A stretch of DNA of 64,000 nt from CADEFQ01 sp050249415 (lineage in GTDB: Bacteria > Pseudomonadota > Gammaproteobacteria > Steroidobacterales > Steroidobacteraceae): positions 1-64,000 of the forward strand of contig JBFWQO010000005.1 of assembly GCA_050249415.1 (NCBI GenBank), written 5' to 3'. Made by a program: the position numbers and the translations under genes. The number at the start of each line of letters is the position of its first letter. The first letter of the stretch is position 1. The notes beneath the pieces were generated by a model. That model was not told the origin of the DNA and did no database searches. It saw only the letters and a program-made list of their open reading frames with translations. Positions 1 through 8,863 of this stretch are shown one piece after another.

Positions 1-142
1 CCATGCTCAGAAACGGGCCGCAAAGCACCAGGGCTGACTCGGTCTTCTCCCGCGCAACACCCCACGCTACCACGACCCCGTTTGCTCGCCACGCCCCACG
101 GCCCCGCGCCGGGCGGAATGCTCAGAAGGGGGAGCAGCGCCC
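1..142. other. Upstream region of the receptor gene
   Basis: No gene is supported here. The stretch precedes the TonB-dependent receptor. Its end carries the purine-rich ribosome site GAAGGGGGAG about 10 bases before the ATG at 143. The decamer ATGCTCAGAA occurs at both ends of the region (3-12 and 119-128). I see no clear promoter. Confidence 0.4.
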
Positions 143-2524
143 ATGTCGATTTCCAGATTTGGTCCCGGAACCTGCCGATCGCCGGTCGCCGCGGCCGTGG
201 CCGCCGTGCTGGCAGGCGTGCCCGCCACGCAGCTGCGCGCGCAGGAAGCGGCCGCGCAGGGGGGATCGGCACCCCTCGAGGAAATCATCGTCACGGCGAC
301 GAGGCGCGCCGAATCGACGATCGACGTGCCCTACAACATCACGGCGGTGACCGGCCAGACCCTCGAAGGCCGGCAGATCATCGACAATGCGGACCTGATG
401 CGCACCGTACCCGGCGTGGCGATCGTCGATCGCGGCTACCGCAATTCCGGCGTCATCAACGGCATCATGATCCGCGGCGTGAACTCGGACGGCTCCGCCT
501 ACGGCGACTACCAGCTCTCGACTGTGCCGACGGTATCGACCTATCTCAACGAGACGCCGGTCTATGCGAACTTCCTGCTGAAGGATATCGAGCGGGTGGA
601 GGTGCTGCGCGGTCCGCAAGGCACGCTCTACGGTTCGGGCTCGCTCGGCGGCACGGTGCGCTACATTGCGCGCGCCCCGCAACCCGGCCAGTTTGGCGGT
701 AACGTCTCCGGCACCGCCTCGAAGGTGAACGGCTCGGGCGATGTCGGCTACGGCATCGACGGGGTCGTCAACATTCCGTTCGGCGAAACGGCGGCGCTGC
801 GCATCACCGGCTCGCGGCTCGACTACCCGGGGCTCACCGACTACGTGAACCTCTACCGGCTCGATGGCGACGGCATTCCGGTCGCGCCGGGCGGCGTGCT
901 GGACGACGACGCCGAGTACTACGTGAAGAAAGACGCGGACACCGTCGAGATCTGGTACGGGCGCGCCGCGCTCGCGTGGCACCCGACCGACGCGATCGAC
1001 CTCACGCTGTCGTACACCGCGCAGAGTGACGAGATCGGCGGGCGCCGGCAGGAGACGCGCGGCGTCGACGGCCATGGCCGCCGTTACCGCCGCTACGAGA
1101 ACGGCTCGATCCAGCTCGAACCCTCTTCCCGCGATGTCGAGGTCGCCGCGCTCGAGGCGAACATCGACTTCGGCTTCGCAACGCTCACGTCGAGCTCGTC
1201 GTACTACGACCACACCGGCGACAGCGTGAGCGAGAACACCGGCTTCTACGCGCAGGCCGGCTTTCTTTCCTTCTATTACAACTATCCGCGCCCGATGGCC
1301 TCCGCGGTGCGCACCTACAGCGACAGCGCGTTCGTGCAGGAGCTGCGCCTCGTCTCGAACGGCGAAGGCCGCGCCGACTGGACGGTCGGCGCGTTCTACC
1401 GCGACCAGGACCTCGGCCAGACGCAGCAGAGTTTCCTGCGCGGCTTCAAGCGCTGGTGGGACACGCTGACCGGCCTGCCCCAGCTCGTCACGGGCGACAA
1501 GGACTTCGACTATTCCCGGAAGGAAAATTTCGAGGACCGGGCACTCTTCGGCGAGCTCACGTGGAAGTTCACCGATCGCCTGAACGTGACCGGCGGCTTC
1601 CGCTACTACGACTACGACTTCGCGAACCGCTCGTTCATGGACCTGCCGCTGTACGCGGGTGTCTTCCCGCCGACGAACTCGGGTTTCGACACGAGCGACG
1701 ACGGCGTGCTGTGGAAAGGCAATATCTCGTACAAGTTCGCGCCCGATCACCTCGCCTATGCCACGGTGTCCGAGGGCTATCGCCGCGGGGGCTCGAATGC
1801 GATCCCGACCACCGGTACGTTCGCCGAGAATCCGGGCTTCCTGCGCTTCGGACCGGATTCCGTCACGAATTACGAGATCGGCATCAAGGGGACCAGCCAG
1901 CGCTTCCGGTATTCCACGGCGTTCTTCTTCGTCGACTGGAAGGACGTGCAGATCAACACCTCGACCCCGGTCTGGGGCTTCTTCGCCGCGGTGAACGGCG
2001 GCAAGGCGAGCACCAAGGGCATCGAGTTCGAGCTCGACGGCCGCGTGACCGACCGGCTCGGCATCAACCTCGGCTACACCTATGTCGACGCGAAGCTCGA
2101 CGAGGATGCGCTCAGCCCCACGGGCTTCGTGCTCGCGGCGGCGGGCAACCGGCTGCCCGGCACACCCGAGCACACGGTGCAGGCCGGGCTCGCCTACACC
2201 GTGCCGGTCGGCGGCAACCGTTCGTGGGTGAGCCGCGTGAACGGCTACTATCAGTCCTCGACCGAAAACTCGATCAGCACGACCTCGTCGAACAGTGCGC
2301 AGCTCGGCAGCTTCCAGCTGTGGAACCTCTCGACGACACTGGCGAGCGACCAGTGGGAAGCCACGCTGTGGGCCAAGAACATCTTCGACGATGCCGGTGT
2401 CACCGGGCTCTTCACCGAAGCCTACATGGGAACCCTTCCGTCGGAGGGCTACTACGGCAACGGCTCGAAGCGCTTCCTGTCGCTGCCGCGCACCGTCGGT
2501 GTCACCGTGACGTGGCGCTTCTGA
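143..2524 (+). CDS. TonB-dependent outer-membrane receptor
   Basis: This 793-residue protein should form a 22-strand outer-membrane barrel with an N-terminal plug and import a ligand using TonB-ExbBD energy. A signal peptide covers about residues 1-35, followed by a TonB-box-like EEIIVTA at 46-52. The plug domain holds the hallmark RVEVLRGPQG at 151-160. The barrel ends in the terminal aromatic TWRF. The ATG at 143 has a strong GGGGG-type ribosome site. It heads a run with a TPR-sulfotransferase, a serine hydrolase and an MFS transporter, so the ligand is probably processed and moved inward by these partners. The ligand cannot be told from sequence; siderophore, glycan, peptide and sulfated compounds are all possible. 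Confidence 0.93.
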   Translation: MSISRFGPGTCRSPVAAAVAAVLAGVPATQLRAQEAAAQGGSAPLEEIIVTATRRAESTIDVPYNITAVTGQTLEGRQIIDNADLMRTVPGVAIVDRGYRNSGVINGIMIRGVNSDGSAYGDYQLSTVPTVSTYLNETPVYANFLLKDIERVEVLRGPQGTLYGSGSLGGTVRYIARAPQPGQFGGNVSGTASKVNGSGDVGYGIDGVVNIPFGETAALRITGSRLDYPGLTDYVNLYRLDGDGIPVAPGGVLDDDAEYYVKKDADTVEIWYGRAALAWHPTDAIDLTLSYTAQSDEIGGRRQETRGVDGHGRRYRRYENGSIQLEPSSRDVEVAALEANIDFGFATLTSSSSYYDHTGDSVSENTGFYAQAGFLSFYYNYPRPMASAVRTYSDSAFVQELRLVSNGEGRADWTVGAFYRDQDLGQTQQSFLRGFKRWWDTLTGLPQLVTGDKDFDYSRKENFEDRALFGELTWKFTDRLNVTGGFRYYDYDFANRSFMDLPLYAGVFPPTNSGFDTSDDGVLWKGNISYKFAPDHLAYATVSEGYRRGGSNAIPTTGTFAENPGFLRFGPDSVTNYEIGIKGTSQRFRYSTAFFFVDWKDVQINTSTPVWGFFAAVNGGKASTKGIEFELDGRVTDRLGINLGYTYVDAKLDEDALSPTGFVLAAAGNRLPGTPEHTVQAGLAYTVPVGGNRSWVSRVNGYYQSSTENSISTTSSNSAQLGSFQLWNLSTTLASDQWEATLWAKNIFDDAGVTGLFTEAYMGTLPSEGYYGNGSKRFLSLPRTVGVTVTWRF

Positions 2525-2546
2525 AAGCACCCGGGCGGGCGTCGCC

Positions 2547-3917
2547 TTGAAGCGGCAAGGCGACGACCGCCTGCGCGCGGTCGAGCAGGCGCTGCGCAAG
2601 GGCGACACGCGGGAGGCGCTCGCTGCCCTCGCTGCGCTGGAGCGGGTCGCGGGTCGTGACCCGGCTCTCCTGCAGCGCGTCGCCGAAGGCTACACGCATT
2701 GCACGCGGCACGGCGATGCGTGGCGCTGTCTGCAACGGGCCGCACGGCTCGCCCCGTCCGATCCGCACGCACTCTACAATCTCGCGACTGCCGGGATCGC
2801 CGTCGGGCGCCTCGACGAGGCCGAGCGGCATCTCGATCGCGTGATCGACCTCGAGCCGCTCGATGCGGACGCGTGGTACAACCGCGCGACGCTGCGTCGC
2901 CAGACGCCGGACCGCAACCACGTCGCCGCGCTCGAGACGATGGTGCACCGGGTCGGTGCGCGCGCTGAAGTCGCGATCTGCTACGCGCTCGCGAAGGAAC
3001 TGGAAGACCTCGGCGAGTGGCGGCGCTCATTCACCTGGCTCGCCCGCGGCGCGCGCGCAAGGCGGGCGCAATTGAGCTACCGCGTCGAGGTGGATGTCGC
3101 CGCCATCGACGCGATCAGGGCGGCCTTCGACGGGCCGCTCCTCGCGCAGGTGGCCCGATCACATGCGGCGCCGCCGGGCCCCATCTTCGTGGTCGGCCTG
3201 CCGCGCAGCGGCACGACCGTCGTCGACCGGATCCTCGCCTCCCACCCCGATGTGGAAAGCTTCGGCGAGCTGAACGACCTGCCGCTCGCCGTCATGCGCG
3301 CCGCGGGACCTGCGAAGGACCGGCACGCGCTCATCGCGCAGTCGGCCCGTTGCGATCATGCGGCGCTCGGCCGCGACTACCTGCGCCGCGTCGCGGGCTA
3401 CGGCGGCTCGAAGCCGTACTTCGTCGACAAGACACCGCTCAATCTCCTCTATCTCGCGTTGATTGCGCTGGCACTGCCGGCGGCGCGCATCGTTCACGTG
3501 CGACGCGACCCGCTCGACAACGGCTACGCGATGTACAAGACGCTCTTTCGCATGGGCTATCCGTTCTCGTACGACCTCGGCGACCTGGCGCACTACTACA
3601 TCGCCTACTCCCGGTTGATGGCGCATTGGCGGCGCCTGCTTCCCGGCCGCTTCCTCGATCTCGACTACGAGGCACTGGTCGGATCGCAGGAGGAATCGAC
3701 CCGCGCCCTGCTCGCGCATTGTGGCTTGCCGTTCGACCCCGCCTGCCTCGACTTCCATCGCAATCCCGCGGCCACCGCGACGGCGAGCGCGGCGCAGGTG
3801 CGGGAGCCGCTGCACGCCCGCTCGGTGGGCATCGCACGCCGCTACGCGGCGGAACTCGAGCCGCTGCGCGCAGCGCTGGCCGATGCGGGCATCACGTCGT
3901 CGACGGGCAATGCGTGA
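2547..3917 (+). CDS. TPR-repeat sulfotransferase family protein
   Basis: The protein has 456 residues with TPR repeats in about the first 120, then a sulfotransferase fold. The 5'-phosphosulfate loop PRSGTT lies at residues 219-224 and a 3'-phosphate-type segment (IVHVRRDPLDNGYAMYK) follows downstream, so PAPS binding is likely. The family transfers sulfate from PAPS to hydroxyl or amine acceptors; the acceptor is unknown. The start is TTG at 2547, 22 bases after the receptor stop. The stop overlaps the next ATG by one base (TGATG), so the two genes are coupled. Family members with TPRs are often found beside TonB-dependent receptors (family knowledge), but no substrate has been assigned here. 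Confidence 0.85.
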   Translation: MKRQGDDRLRAVEQALRKGDTREALAALAALERVAGRDPALLQRVAEGYTHCTRHGDAWRCLQRAARLAPSDPHALYNLATAGIAVGRLDEAERHLDRVIDLEPLDADAWYNRATLRRQTPDRNHVAALETMVHRVGARAEVAICYALAKELEDLGEWRRSFTWLARGARARRAQLSYRVEVDVAAIDAIRAAFDGPLLAQVARSHAAPPGPIFVVGLPRSGTTVVDRILASHPDVESFGELNDLPLAVMRAAGPAKDRHALIAQSARCDHAALGRDYLRRVAGYGGSKPYFVDKTPLNLLYLALIALALPAARIVHVRRDPLDNGYAMYKTLFRMGYPFSYDLGDLAHYYIAYSRLMAHWRRLLPGRFLDLDYEALVGSQEESTRALLAHCGLPFDPACLDFHRNPAATATASAAQVREPLHARSVGIARRYAAELEPLRAALADAGITSSTGNA

Positions 3918-5728
3918 TGCAGGCGCTCGTCATCGTCGCGGTCGCGAGCCTCGCCTGCGTCGCCGCGCCGCCGGGCGCGGCGCGCGCCGCGACGCCTGCC
4001 GCAGGCGCACCAGAAGCAACGCGCGCCCTGTCGCGCGAACGGCTGCTGAGCGGAACGAGACTTCCAGAACCGGTATCGATGGCCGAGTTCGCACCGCCGG
4101 CGACCGCGGCACCGCCTCGGCACGCCTTCAACGGGCGGCTCGTGCTCTCGCGCACGGCGCAGCGTGGCGACATGCGCGTGTTGCGTGACGACTACCGCAC
4201 GACGCTCGACACGCCGGGTAGCGTGAGGCATCTGCCATCCTTCGATTTCGAGTTCGTCACGAGCGGCGATGCGCTCATTCCGGTGGCGCGCGGCCCGCAG
4301 CGCAGCCGCCACGCGCTCTGGGAGTATGTGCTCGAGCCCGGGCGCCTCTGGTCCGAGGCCGGTGACGGCGGCATGACACGTGCCTCCCTGCCGTTCGCGC
4401 TGATGGAGCGCAATGCCAACTGCGTGCACAACGGCGTGCTGACCTTCCTGTTCGACGACACCGGTCGCGCATCGAACGCGGTCTACGAGATCGCGAGCGA
4501 GACGTGCCCGTATCTCAAGGTCGACCTGTGGGGCGTCGTCGCGTCGCACTATCGTCCGGGGCCCGTTGCGGCACGCGACACGGTCGTCGGGCAGTACGCA
4601 CGTGAAGTCGCGGCGCGGCTTCCCACGCGGCCGATCAGCGCGCTCGCCCACGACTTCCCCGGCGCGCGCCCCCGGCACTTCGGGAGCAGCGCCGAAGTCG
4701 CGGCGGGCGACCTCACCGCCTTCGGCTTCGTGATCGACGGCATCCACTACACCGGGGGTTGCGACACGCGCCACGGGATCTATCCATTCTGCGATGTACT
4801 CGACATGCCTTCGTACTCGCTCGCGAAGAGCCTCGTCGCGGGGCTCGGGACGATGCACCTCTCGCGACGCTTTCCGCGGCTGCTGGCGGAGCGCATTGCA
4901 GACTACGTCCCGTCCTGCCGCGGGGCGGGGTCATGGCAGGACGTCACCTTCGGCAATGCGCTCGACATGGCGACGGGGCACTACGACTCGCCGGTCTACG
5001 ACGAGGACGAGAAATCGGCCGCGATGCTGCAGTTCTTCGTCGCGGCAGACCATGAAGCGAAGATCCGCTTCGCGTGTCGTCAGTTTCCATTGCGCGCACC
5101 GCCCGGCACACGCTGGGTCTATCACACGATCGACACCTACATCCTCGGCACGGCACTGTCCGCCTTCTGGCGACGCCAGCAGGGCGAGGATGCGGACTTC
5201 TACCGCGACGTCCTCGTGCGCTCGCTGTGGGAGCCGCTGTCGCCGAGCCCGGTGCTCGCGACGACGCGGCGCACACGCGATCCCGCCGCGCAACCGTTCA
5301 CGGGCTATGGACTGTTGCTGCACCGGGACGACATCGCGCGCGTGGGCGCCCTGCTCGTCTCGCCCGAGCCGCGCCTCGACGGCACGCCGCTCTTCGACCC
5401 GGCCCAGTTTGCGCGCGCGATGCAGCGCAATCCGGACGACCGCGGCCTCACCGCCATCGACGCGCATTTCCGTTATGCCAACGGCTTCTGGGCGCACGAC
5501 GTGAGCCCGTACCTCGGTTGTACGCAGCCCACGTGGGTGCCGTACATGGCGGGCTTCGGCGGCATCACCGTCTTGCTGATCCCGAACGGCACGGTCTACT
5601 ACTACGTGAGCGACGGCGGCGCCTTCCAGTGGCGCCTCGCTGCCGAAGAATCCCATCGCATCCGGCCCTATTGCAGCGAAGGCGCGCCGTCCGCGCGCAC
5701 GGGCGCAAGCGCGGGCGCGGACGGATGA
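3917..5728 (+). CDS. Serine hydrolase, beta-lactamase/DD-peptidase fold
   Basis: This 603-residue exported protein has a signal peptide (about 1-24, ending AARAA) and a C-terminal beta-lactamase-superfamily domain (PF00144 type). The nucleophile motif SxxK is S301-L-A-K304, and the second motif is Y402-H-T in place of YxN. A GFGGIT segment near the C-terminus sits where HxG or KTG is expected. About 270 residues precede the catalytic serine, longer than usual, and may be an extra domain. Relatives act as esterases, D-aminopeptidases or carboxypeptidases more often than as beta-lactamases. The gene is overlapped on both sides (TGATG with the sulfotransferase, ATGA with the MFS gene). Its substrate is probably the ligand handled by this locus (inference). 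Confidence 0.8.
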   Translation: MQALVIVAVASLACVAAPPGAARAATPAAGAPEATRALSRERLLSGTRLPEPVSMAEFAPPATAAPPRHAFNGRLVLSRTAQRGDMRVLRDDYRTTLDTPGSVRHLPSFDFEFVTSGDALIPVARGPQRSRHALWEYVLEPGRLWSEAGDGGMTRASLPFALMERNANCVHNGVLTFLFDDTGRASNAVYEIASETCPYLKVDLWGVVASHYRPGPVAARDTVVGQYAREVAARLPTRPISALAHDFPGARPRHFGSSAEVAAGDLTAFGFVIDGIHYTGGCDTRHGIYPFCDVLDMPSYSLAKSLVAGLGTMHLSRRFPRLLAERIADYVPSCRGAGSWQDVTFGNALDMATGHYDSPVYDEDEKSAAMLQFFVAADHEAKIRFACRQFPLRAPPGTRWVYHTIDTYILGTALSAFWRRQQGEDADFYRDVLVRSLWEPLSPSPVLATTRRTRDPAAQPFTGYGLLLHRDDIARVGALLVSPEPRLDGTPLFDPAQFARAMQRNPDDRGLTAIDAHFRYANGFWAHDVSPYLGCTQPTWVPYMAGFGGITVLLIPNGTVYYYVSDGGAFQWRLAAEESHRIRPYCSEGAPSARTGASAGADG

Positions 5729-6924
5729 GCGTGCAGCGCCGTTTCCCGACCGCCGCGCCCGACGGGCTCGTGGCCGCGCTCCTGCTGTCGTTCCTCGCCA
5801 CCGCGGGCATTTTCTACATCAACATCATGCCGGCGCTCGTCTCGGGCCTCGTCGACGGCCTGCACTTCAGCGCGCGCGACGCGGGACTCGTCGGCTCGGC
5901 CAACGTATACGGCGCGGCGGTCGGCGCGCTCGCCATCACGTTCTTTGTCACGCAGGTCGCCTGGCGGCCTGCGTCGGTCGCGATGCTGCTCGCGCTGATC
6001 GCGATCGATGCGCTGTCGCTCACGATCACCTCGCCGTGGGCCCTGATTGCCATCCGCGCGGTGCACGGCTGCGTCGGCGGCATGCTGGTCGGGCTCGCCT
6101 ATGCGGTGTTCACGCGTACCCGCTCGCCCGACCGCGTGTTCGGTGTCCTGCTGCTGCTGCAGTTTTCACTCGGCAGCCTCGGGGTCTACACCCTGCCCCG
6201 CCTCGTTCCGGTGTTCGGCACGGGCGCACTGTTCGTGACGCTCGCCGGATTCAGCATCGCGACACTCTGCATGCTGCCTTTCCTCGCGCCCTATCCGGTG
6301 CGCACGGCCGGCCCCGCGGGCACCACCCCGCAGGGCGGCTCGCCCGCGCACGACGCCGCGCCAGCGCCCGGTCGCCGCCGGGGCCTGTTCATGCTGGCAC
6401 TGGCCGCCCTGTTCCTCTTCCAGGCGTCGAACATGGGGCTGTTCTCGTACATCTTCGAGCTCGGCAAGGAGGCGGGGCTCGATCGCGAGTTCACCTCGTC
6501 CGCGGTGGCCACCTCGACCATCGTCGGCGCCAGTGGCTCGTTGCTGGTGATCGTCTTCGCGACCCGCTTCGGGCGCGCCCTGCCGCTCGCCGTCGCCCTC
6601 GTCGTGACGCTCGCGGGCATCTGGGTGCTGCACTATTCACAGTACCGGGCGCTGTTCCTCATCGCGAACTGCGCGACCGCCGTCACGTGGTCGCTGGTGA
6701 TTCCCTATCTGCTCGGCCTCGCATCCGCATTCGACTCGACCGGGCGAGCCGCGGCACTCGGCGGATTCGCATCGAAGCTCGGGCTCGCCACGGGCCCGCT
6801 CATCGGCGCGCTCGTGCAGTCGGGCGGCCGGTACGGCCTGCTGATCAACCTGTCCTGTATCGGCATCGCGCTGTGCGCCGCCGCCGCGCTGCCCTCGGCC
6901 CGCGCCACCGACCGACGAGCATGA
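5725..6924 (+). CDS. MFS transporter
   Basis: This 399-residue inner-membrane protein has about 12 hydrophobic spans in two halves. They are separated by a Pro/Ala/Gly-rich cytoplasmic loop near residues 190-215 that is followed by RRR. The architecture matches the major facilitator superfamily. It begins in an ATGA overlap with the serine hydrolase, so it is the last gene of the coupled run receptor, sulfotransferase, hydrolase, transporter. The natural reading is import of a hydrolysed product across the inner membrane, or export of a sulfated one. Which direction applies is unknown. Confidence 0.85.
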   Translation: MSVQRRFPTAAPDGLVAALLLSFLATAGIFYINIMPALVSGLVDGLHFSARDAGLVGSANVYGAAVGALAITFFVTQVAWRPASVAMLLALIAIDALSLTITSPWALIAIRAVHGCVGGMLVGLAYAVFTRTRSPDRVFGVLLLLQFSLGSLGVYTLPRLVPVFGTGALFVTLAGFSIATLCMLPFLAPYPVRTAGPAGTTPQGGSPAHDAAPAPGRRRGLFMLALAALFLFQASNMGLFSYIFELGKEAGLDREFTSSAVATSTIVGASGSLLVIVFATRFGRALPLAVALVVTLAGIWVLHYSQYRALFLIANCATAVTWSLVIPYLLGLASAFDSTGRAAALGGFASKLGLATGPLIGALVQSGGRYGLLINLSCIGIALCAAAALPSARATDRRA

Positions 6925-6931
6925 CGGTCCG

Positions 6932-6966
6932 GCTATCAGCTATCAGCTACCAGCCTTCAGCTATCC
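6932..6966. repeat. Five tandem degenerate heptamers
   Basis: Between the convergent MFS and ychF genes lie five consecutive 7-base units: GCTATCA twice, GCTACCA, GCCTTCA and GCTATCC. Related 7-base-period arrays occur at 8095, 8160, 22620 and 42916. The array is not coding on either strand. Confidence 0.75.
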
Positions 6967-6982
6967 GCCGCTGACCTGCCTC

Positions 6983-8074
6983 TCAGACGTTGAACCTGAA
7001 GTGCATCACATCGCCCTCCCGGACGATGTACTCCTTGCCCTCGAGCCGCAGCTTGCCGGCCTCTTTCGCACCCTGCTCGCCGCGCGCGGCGATGAAATCG
7101 TCGTAACCGATCACCTCGGCACGAATGAAGCCGCGCTCGAAATCGGTGTGGATCACGCCCGCCGCCTGCGGCGCCGTCGAACCGCGCCGCACGGTCCACG
7201 CGCGCACTTCCTTCGGGCCCACCGTGAAGTACGTCGAGAGCCCGAGCAGCCTGTACGCCGCACGGATCACGCGATTGAGCCCCGGCTCGTCGAGCCCGAG
7301 ATCGGCGATGAACTCGGCGCGCCCCGCGTCGTCGAGCTGCGCGATCTCGGCTTCGATCGCCGCGCACACCGCGACGACGACCGCGCCTTCGCCCGCCGCA
7401 TGCTTCTCGAGCGCGTCGAGGCGTGCATTGCCGGTGAATCCGTGCTCGTCGACGTTCGCCACGTACATCACGGGCTTCGATGTGAGCAGGTGCAGGTCGC
7501 CGAGGTCACGCAATTCGTCGGGCGACAGGCCGAGCGCGCGCACCGCTTTCGCCGCATCGAGCTGCTGCCTCACGCGCTCGAGCAGGTCGCGCCTGCGGAT
7601 GGCGTCCTTGTCGCCCGCCTTCGAGGCCTTGGCGGCGCGGTCGAGTGCCTTCTCGACACTCGCGAGGTCGGCGAGCGCGAGTTCGGTGTCGATCGTCGCG
7701 ATGTCGGCCAGCGGATCGACCTTGCCCGCGACGTGCACGATGTCGTCGTCGTCGAAACAGCGCACGACATGCGCGATCGCGTCGACCTCGCGGATGTGCG
7801 CGAGGAACTGGTTGCCGAGTCCCTCGCCTTGCGAGGCGCCCGCGACGAGGCCCGCGATGTCGACGAACTCGACGGTCGTCGGCAGCACTTTCTGCGGCTT
7901 CGCGATCGCCGCCAGTGCATCGAGCCGCGGGTCCGGCACCGGCACGACGCCGACGTTCGGATCGATCGTGCAGAACGGATAATTCTCCGCCGCGATCTGC
8001 GCGCGCGTCAGCGCATTGAACAGTGTCGATTTGCCGACATTGGGCAAACCGACGATTCCACACTTGATTGGCAT
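6983..8074 (-). CDS. ychF: Redox-regulated ATPase YchF (Obg family)
   Basis: This 363-residue protein is the usual length for YchF/OLA1, a cytosolic P-loop NTPase that prefers ATP and associates with ribosomes. The P-loop is GLPNVGKST at residues 9-17, and FVDIAGLVAGASQGEGLGN forms switch II. The C-terminus is the TGS-like domain ending VMHFRFNV. A GAGGGGA ribosome site lies about 9 bases before the ATG at 8074. It follows pth on the same strand, as in many gammaproteobacteria, but with 120 bases of repeat-containing spacer. Confidence 0.97.
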   Translation of the reverse strand: MPIKCGIVGLPNVGKSTLFNALTRAQIAAENYPFCTIDPNVGVVPVPDPRLDALAAIAKPQKVLPTTVEFVDIAGLVAGASQGEGLGNQFLAHIREVDAIAHVVRCFDDDDIVHVAGKVDPLADIATIDTELALADLASVEKALDRAAKASKAGDKDAIRRRDLLERVRQQLDAAKAVRALGLSPDELRDLGDLHLLTSKPVMYVANVDEHGFTGNARLDALEKHAAGEGAVVVAVCAAIEAEIAQLDDAGRAEFIADLGLDEPGLNRVIRAAYRLLGLSTYFTVGPKEVRAWTVRRGSTAPQAAGVIHTDFERGFIRAEVIGYDDFIAARGEQGAKEAGKLRLEGKEYIVREGDVMHFRFNV

Positions 8075-8094
8075 GAACAGATCCCCTCGAGAAG

Positions 8095-8122
8095 GCGAAC
8101 AGCGAACAGCCGGCAGCCAGAA
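8095..8122. repeat. Four tandem heptamers, left arm
   Basis: The units are GCGAACA twice, GCCGGCA and GCCAGAA, lying between pth and ychF. Together with 8160-8187 the array is roughly inverted. The inverted pairs AGCCGGC 8108-8114 with GCCGGCT 8129-8135, and GCGGCAGAC 8147-8155 with GTCTGCCGC 8177-8185, could fold the spacer RNA or DNA into hairpins. Confidence 0.7.
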
Positions 8123-8159
8123 AGTCCCGCCGGCTACGAGCGCGCGGCGGCAGACTCTG

Positions 8160-8187
8160 GCCGTTCGCCGTTCGCTGTCTGCCGCTC
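8160..8187. repeat. Four tandem heptamers, right arm
   Basis: The units are GCCGTTC twice, GCTGTCT and GCCGCTC, ending seven bases from the pth stop codon. It has the same 7-base period as the left arm but the complementary base pattern (GTTCGC against GCGAAC). Confidence 0.7.
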
Positions 8188-8194
8188 GCCGCAG

Positions 8195-8782
8195 CTATTC
8201 CGCGGCCTTCGTATGCAGTCGATGCATCGCCTTCTGCGGCCCCTCGGCCAGCAGCAGCGGGACGATCTCGCCTGCCGCGGCCACCGCGGCCCGGATGGCC
8301 TCGTCCTCCGCGGCGGGCGCGCGTGTCAGCACGTAGTCGACCACTTCGGATTTCTCGCCCGGGTGGCCGATGCCGATGCGCAGGCGCCAGAAGCCCTCGC
8401 CGAGGCGGGGAATGAGGTCGCGCAGTCCATTGTGCCCGCCGTGGCCGCCGCCTTCCTTCAGCCGCACAGTGCCGACCGGCAGATCGAGTTCATCGTGCGC
8501 GACGAGAATGGCGCCCGGCTCGATCTTGTAGAAATCGGCGACGCTGCCGACGGGGCCCGCGCTGCGATTCATGTACTGCATCGGTTTCAGGAGCAGCACG
8601 TCAGCGTCACCGATGCGCACGCGCGCCAGGTCGCCGTGGTGCCGCCGATCCGCGCGCAGCGCCCCGCCGTGGCGGGCCGCGAGCGCATCGATGAACCAGA
8701 AGCCGGCGTTGTGGCGCGTGCGCGCGTATTCGTCGCCCGGGTTGCCGAGCCCGACGATCAACTTGAGCGGAAAATCGGCCAT
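8195..8782 (-). CDS. pth: Peptidyl-tRNA hydrolase
   Basis: Pth cleaves peptidyl-tRNA released from stalled ribosomes. With the ATG at 8782 the protein is 195 residues, the usual size. This start is preferred over an in-frame GTG 18 bases upstream because GGAG sits 8 bases before it. The family signature VGLGNPG lies at 10-16, the catalytic His in RTRHNAGF at about residue 24, and the conserved HDELDLPVG and GGGHGGHNGL segments follow. It lies downstream of rplY, separated by a strong hairpin, in the conserved prs-rplY-pth-ychF order. Confidence 0.96.
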   Translation of the reverse strand: MADFPLKLIVGLGNPGDEYARTRHNAGFWFIDALAARHGGALRADRRHHGDLARVRIGDADVLLLKPMQYMNRSAGPVGSVADFYKIEPGAILVAHDELDLPVGTVRLKEGGGHGGHNGLRDLIPRLGEGFWRLRIGIGHPGEKSEVVDYVLTRAPAAEDEAIRAAVAAAGEIVPLLLAEGPQKAMHRLHTKAAE

Positions 8783-8819
8783 GTCCGCGTCTCCACGCAC
8801 GGGCCACGCCAGAAAGCGA

Positions 8820-8844
8820 AAGGCCGCCGGGCCCCGGCGGCCTT
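8820..8844 (-). terminator. Hairpin between rplY and pth
   Basis: A perfect 11-base-pair stem (AAGGCCGCCGG with CCGGCGGCCTT) has a 3-base loop and lies 19 bases beyond the rplY stop. On the minus strand it is followed by TCGCTTTCT, a weak T-rich tail. It may act as an attenuating terminator or a 3'-end stabiliser between rplY and pth. Confidence 0.6.
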
Positions 8845-8863
8845 CGCTCCCTCGGCGCGACCG

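Noticed and set aside
122..2608. Long open frame of 828 codons antisense to the receptor gene
   Set aside because: In GC-rich DNA the antisense frame of a real gene stays open. The product is Arg/Val/Ala-rich without motifs, whereas the sense product is a complete TonB-dependent receptor.
3917..5728. A beta-lactam resistance gene
   Set aside because: SxxK is shared by esterases and peptidases. The second motif is YHT and no KTG is seen, so resistance cannot be claimed.
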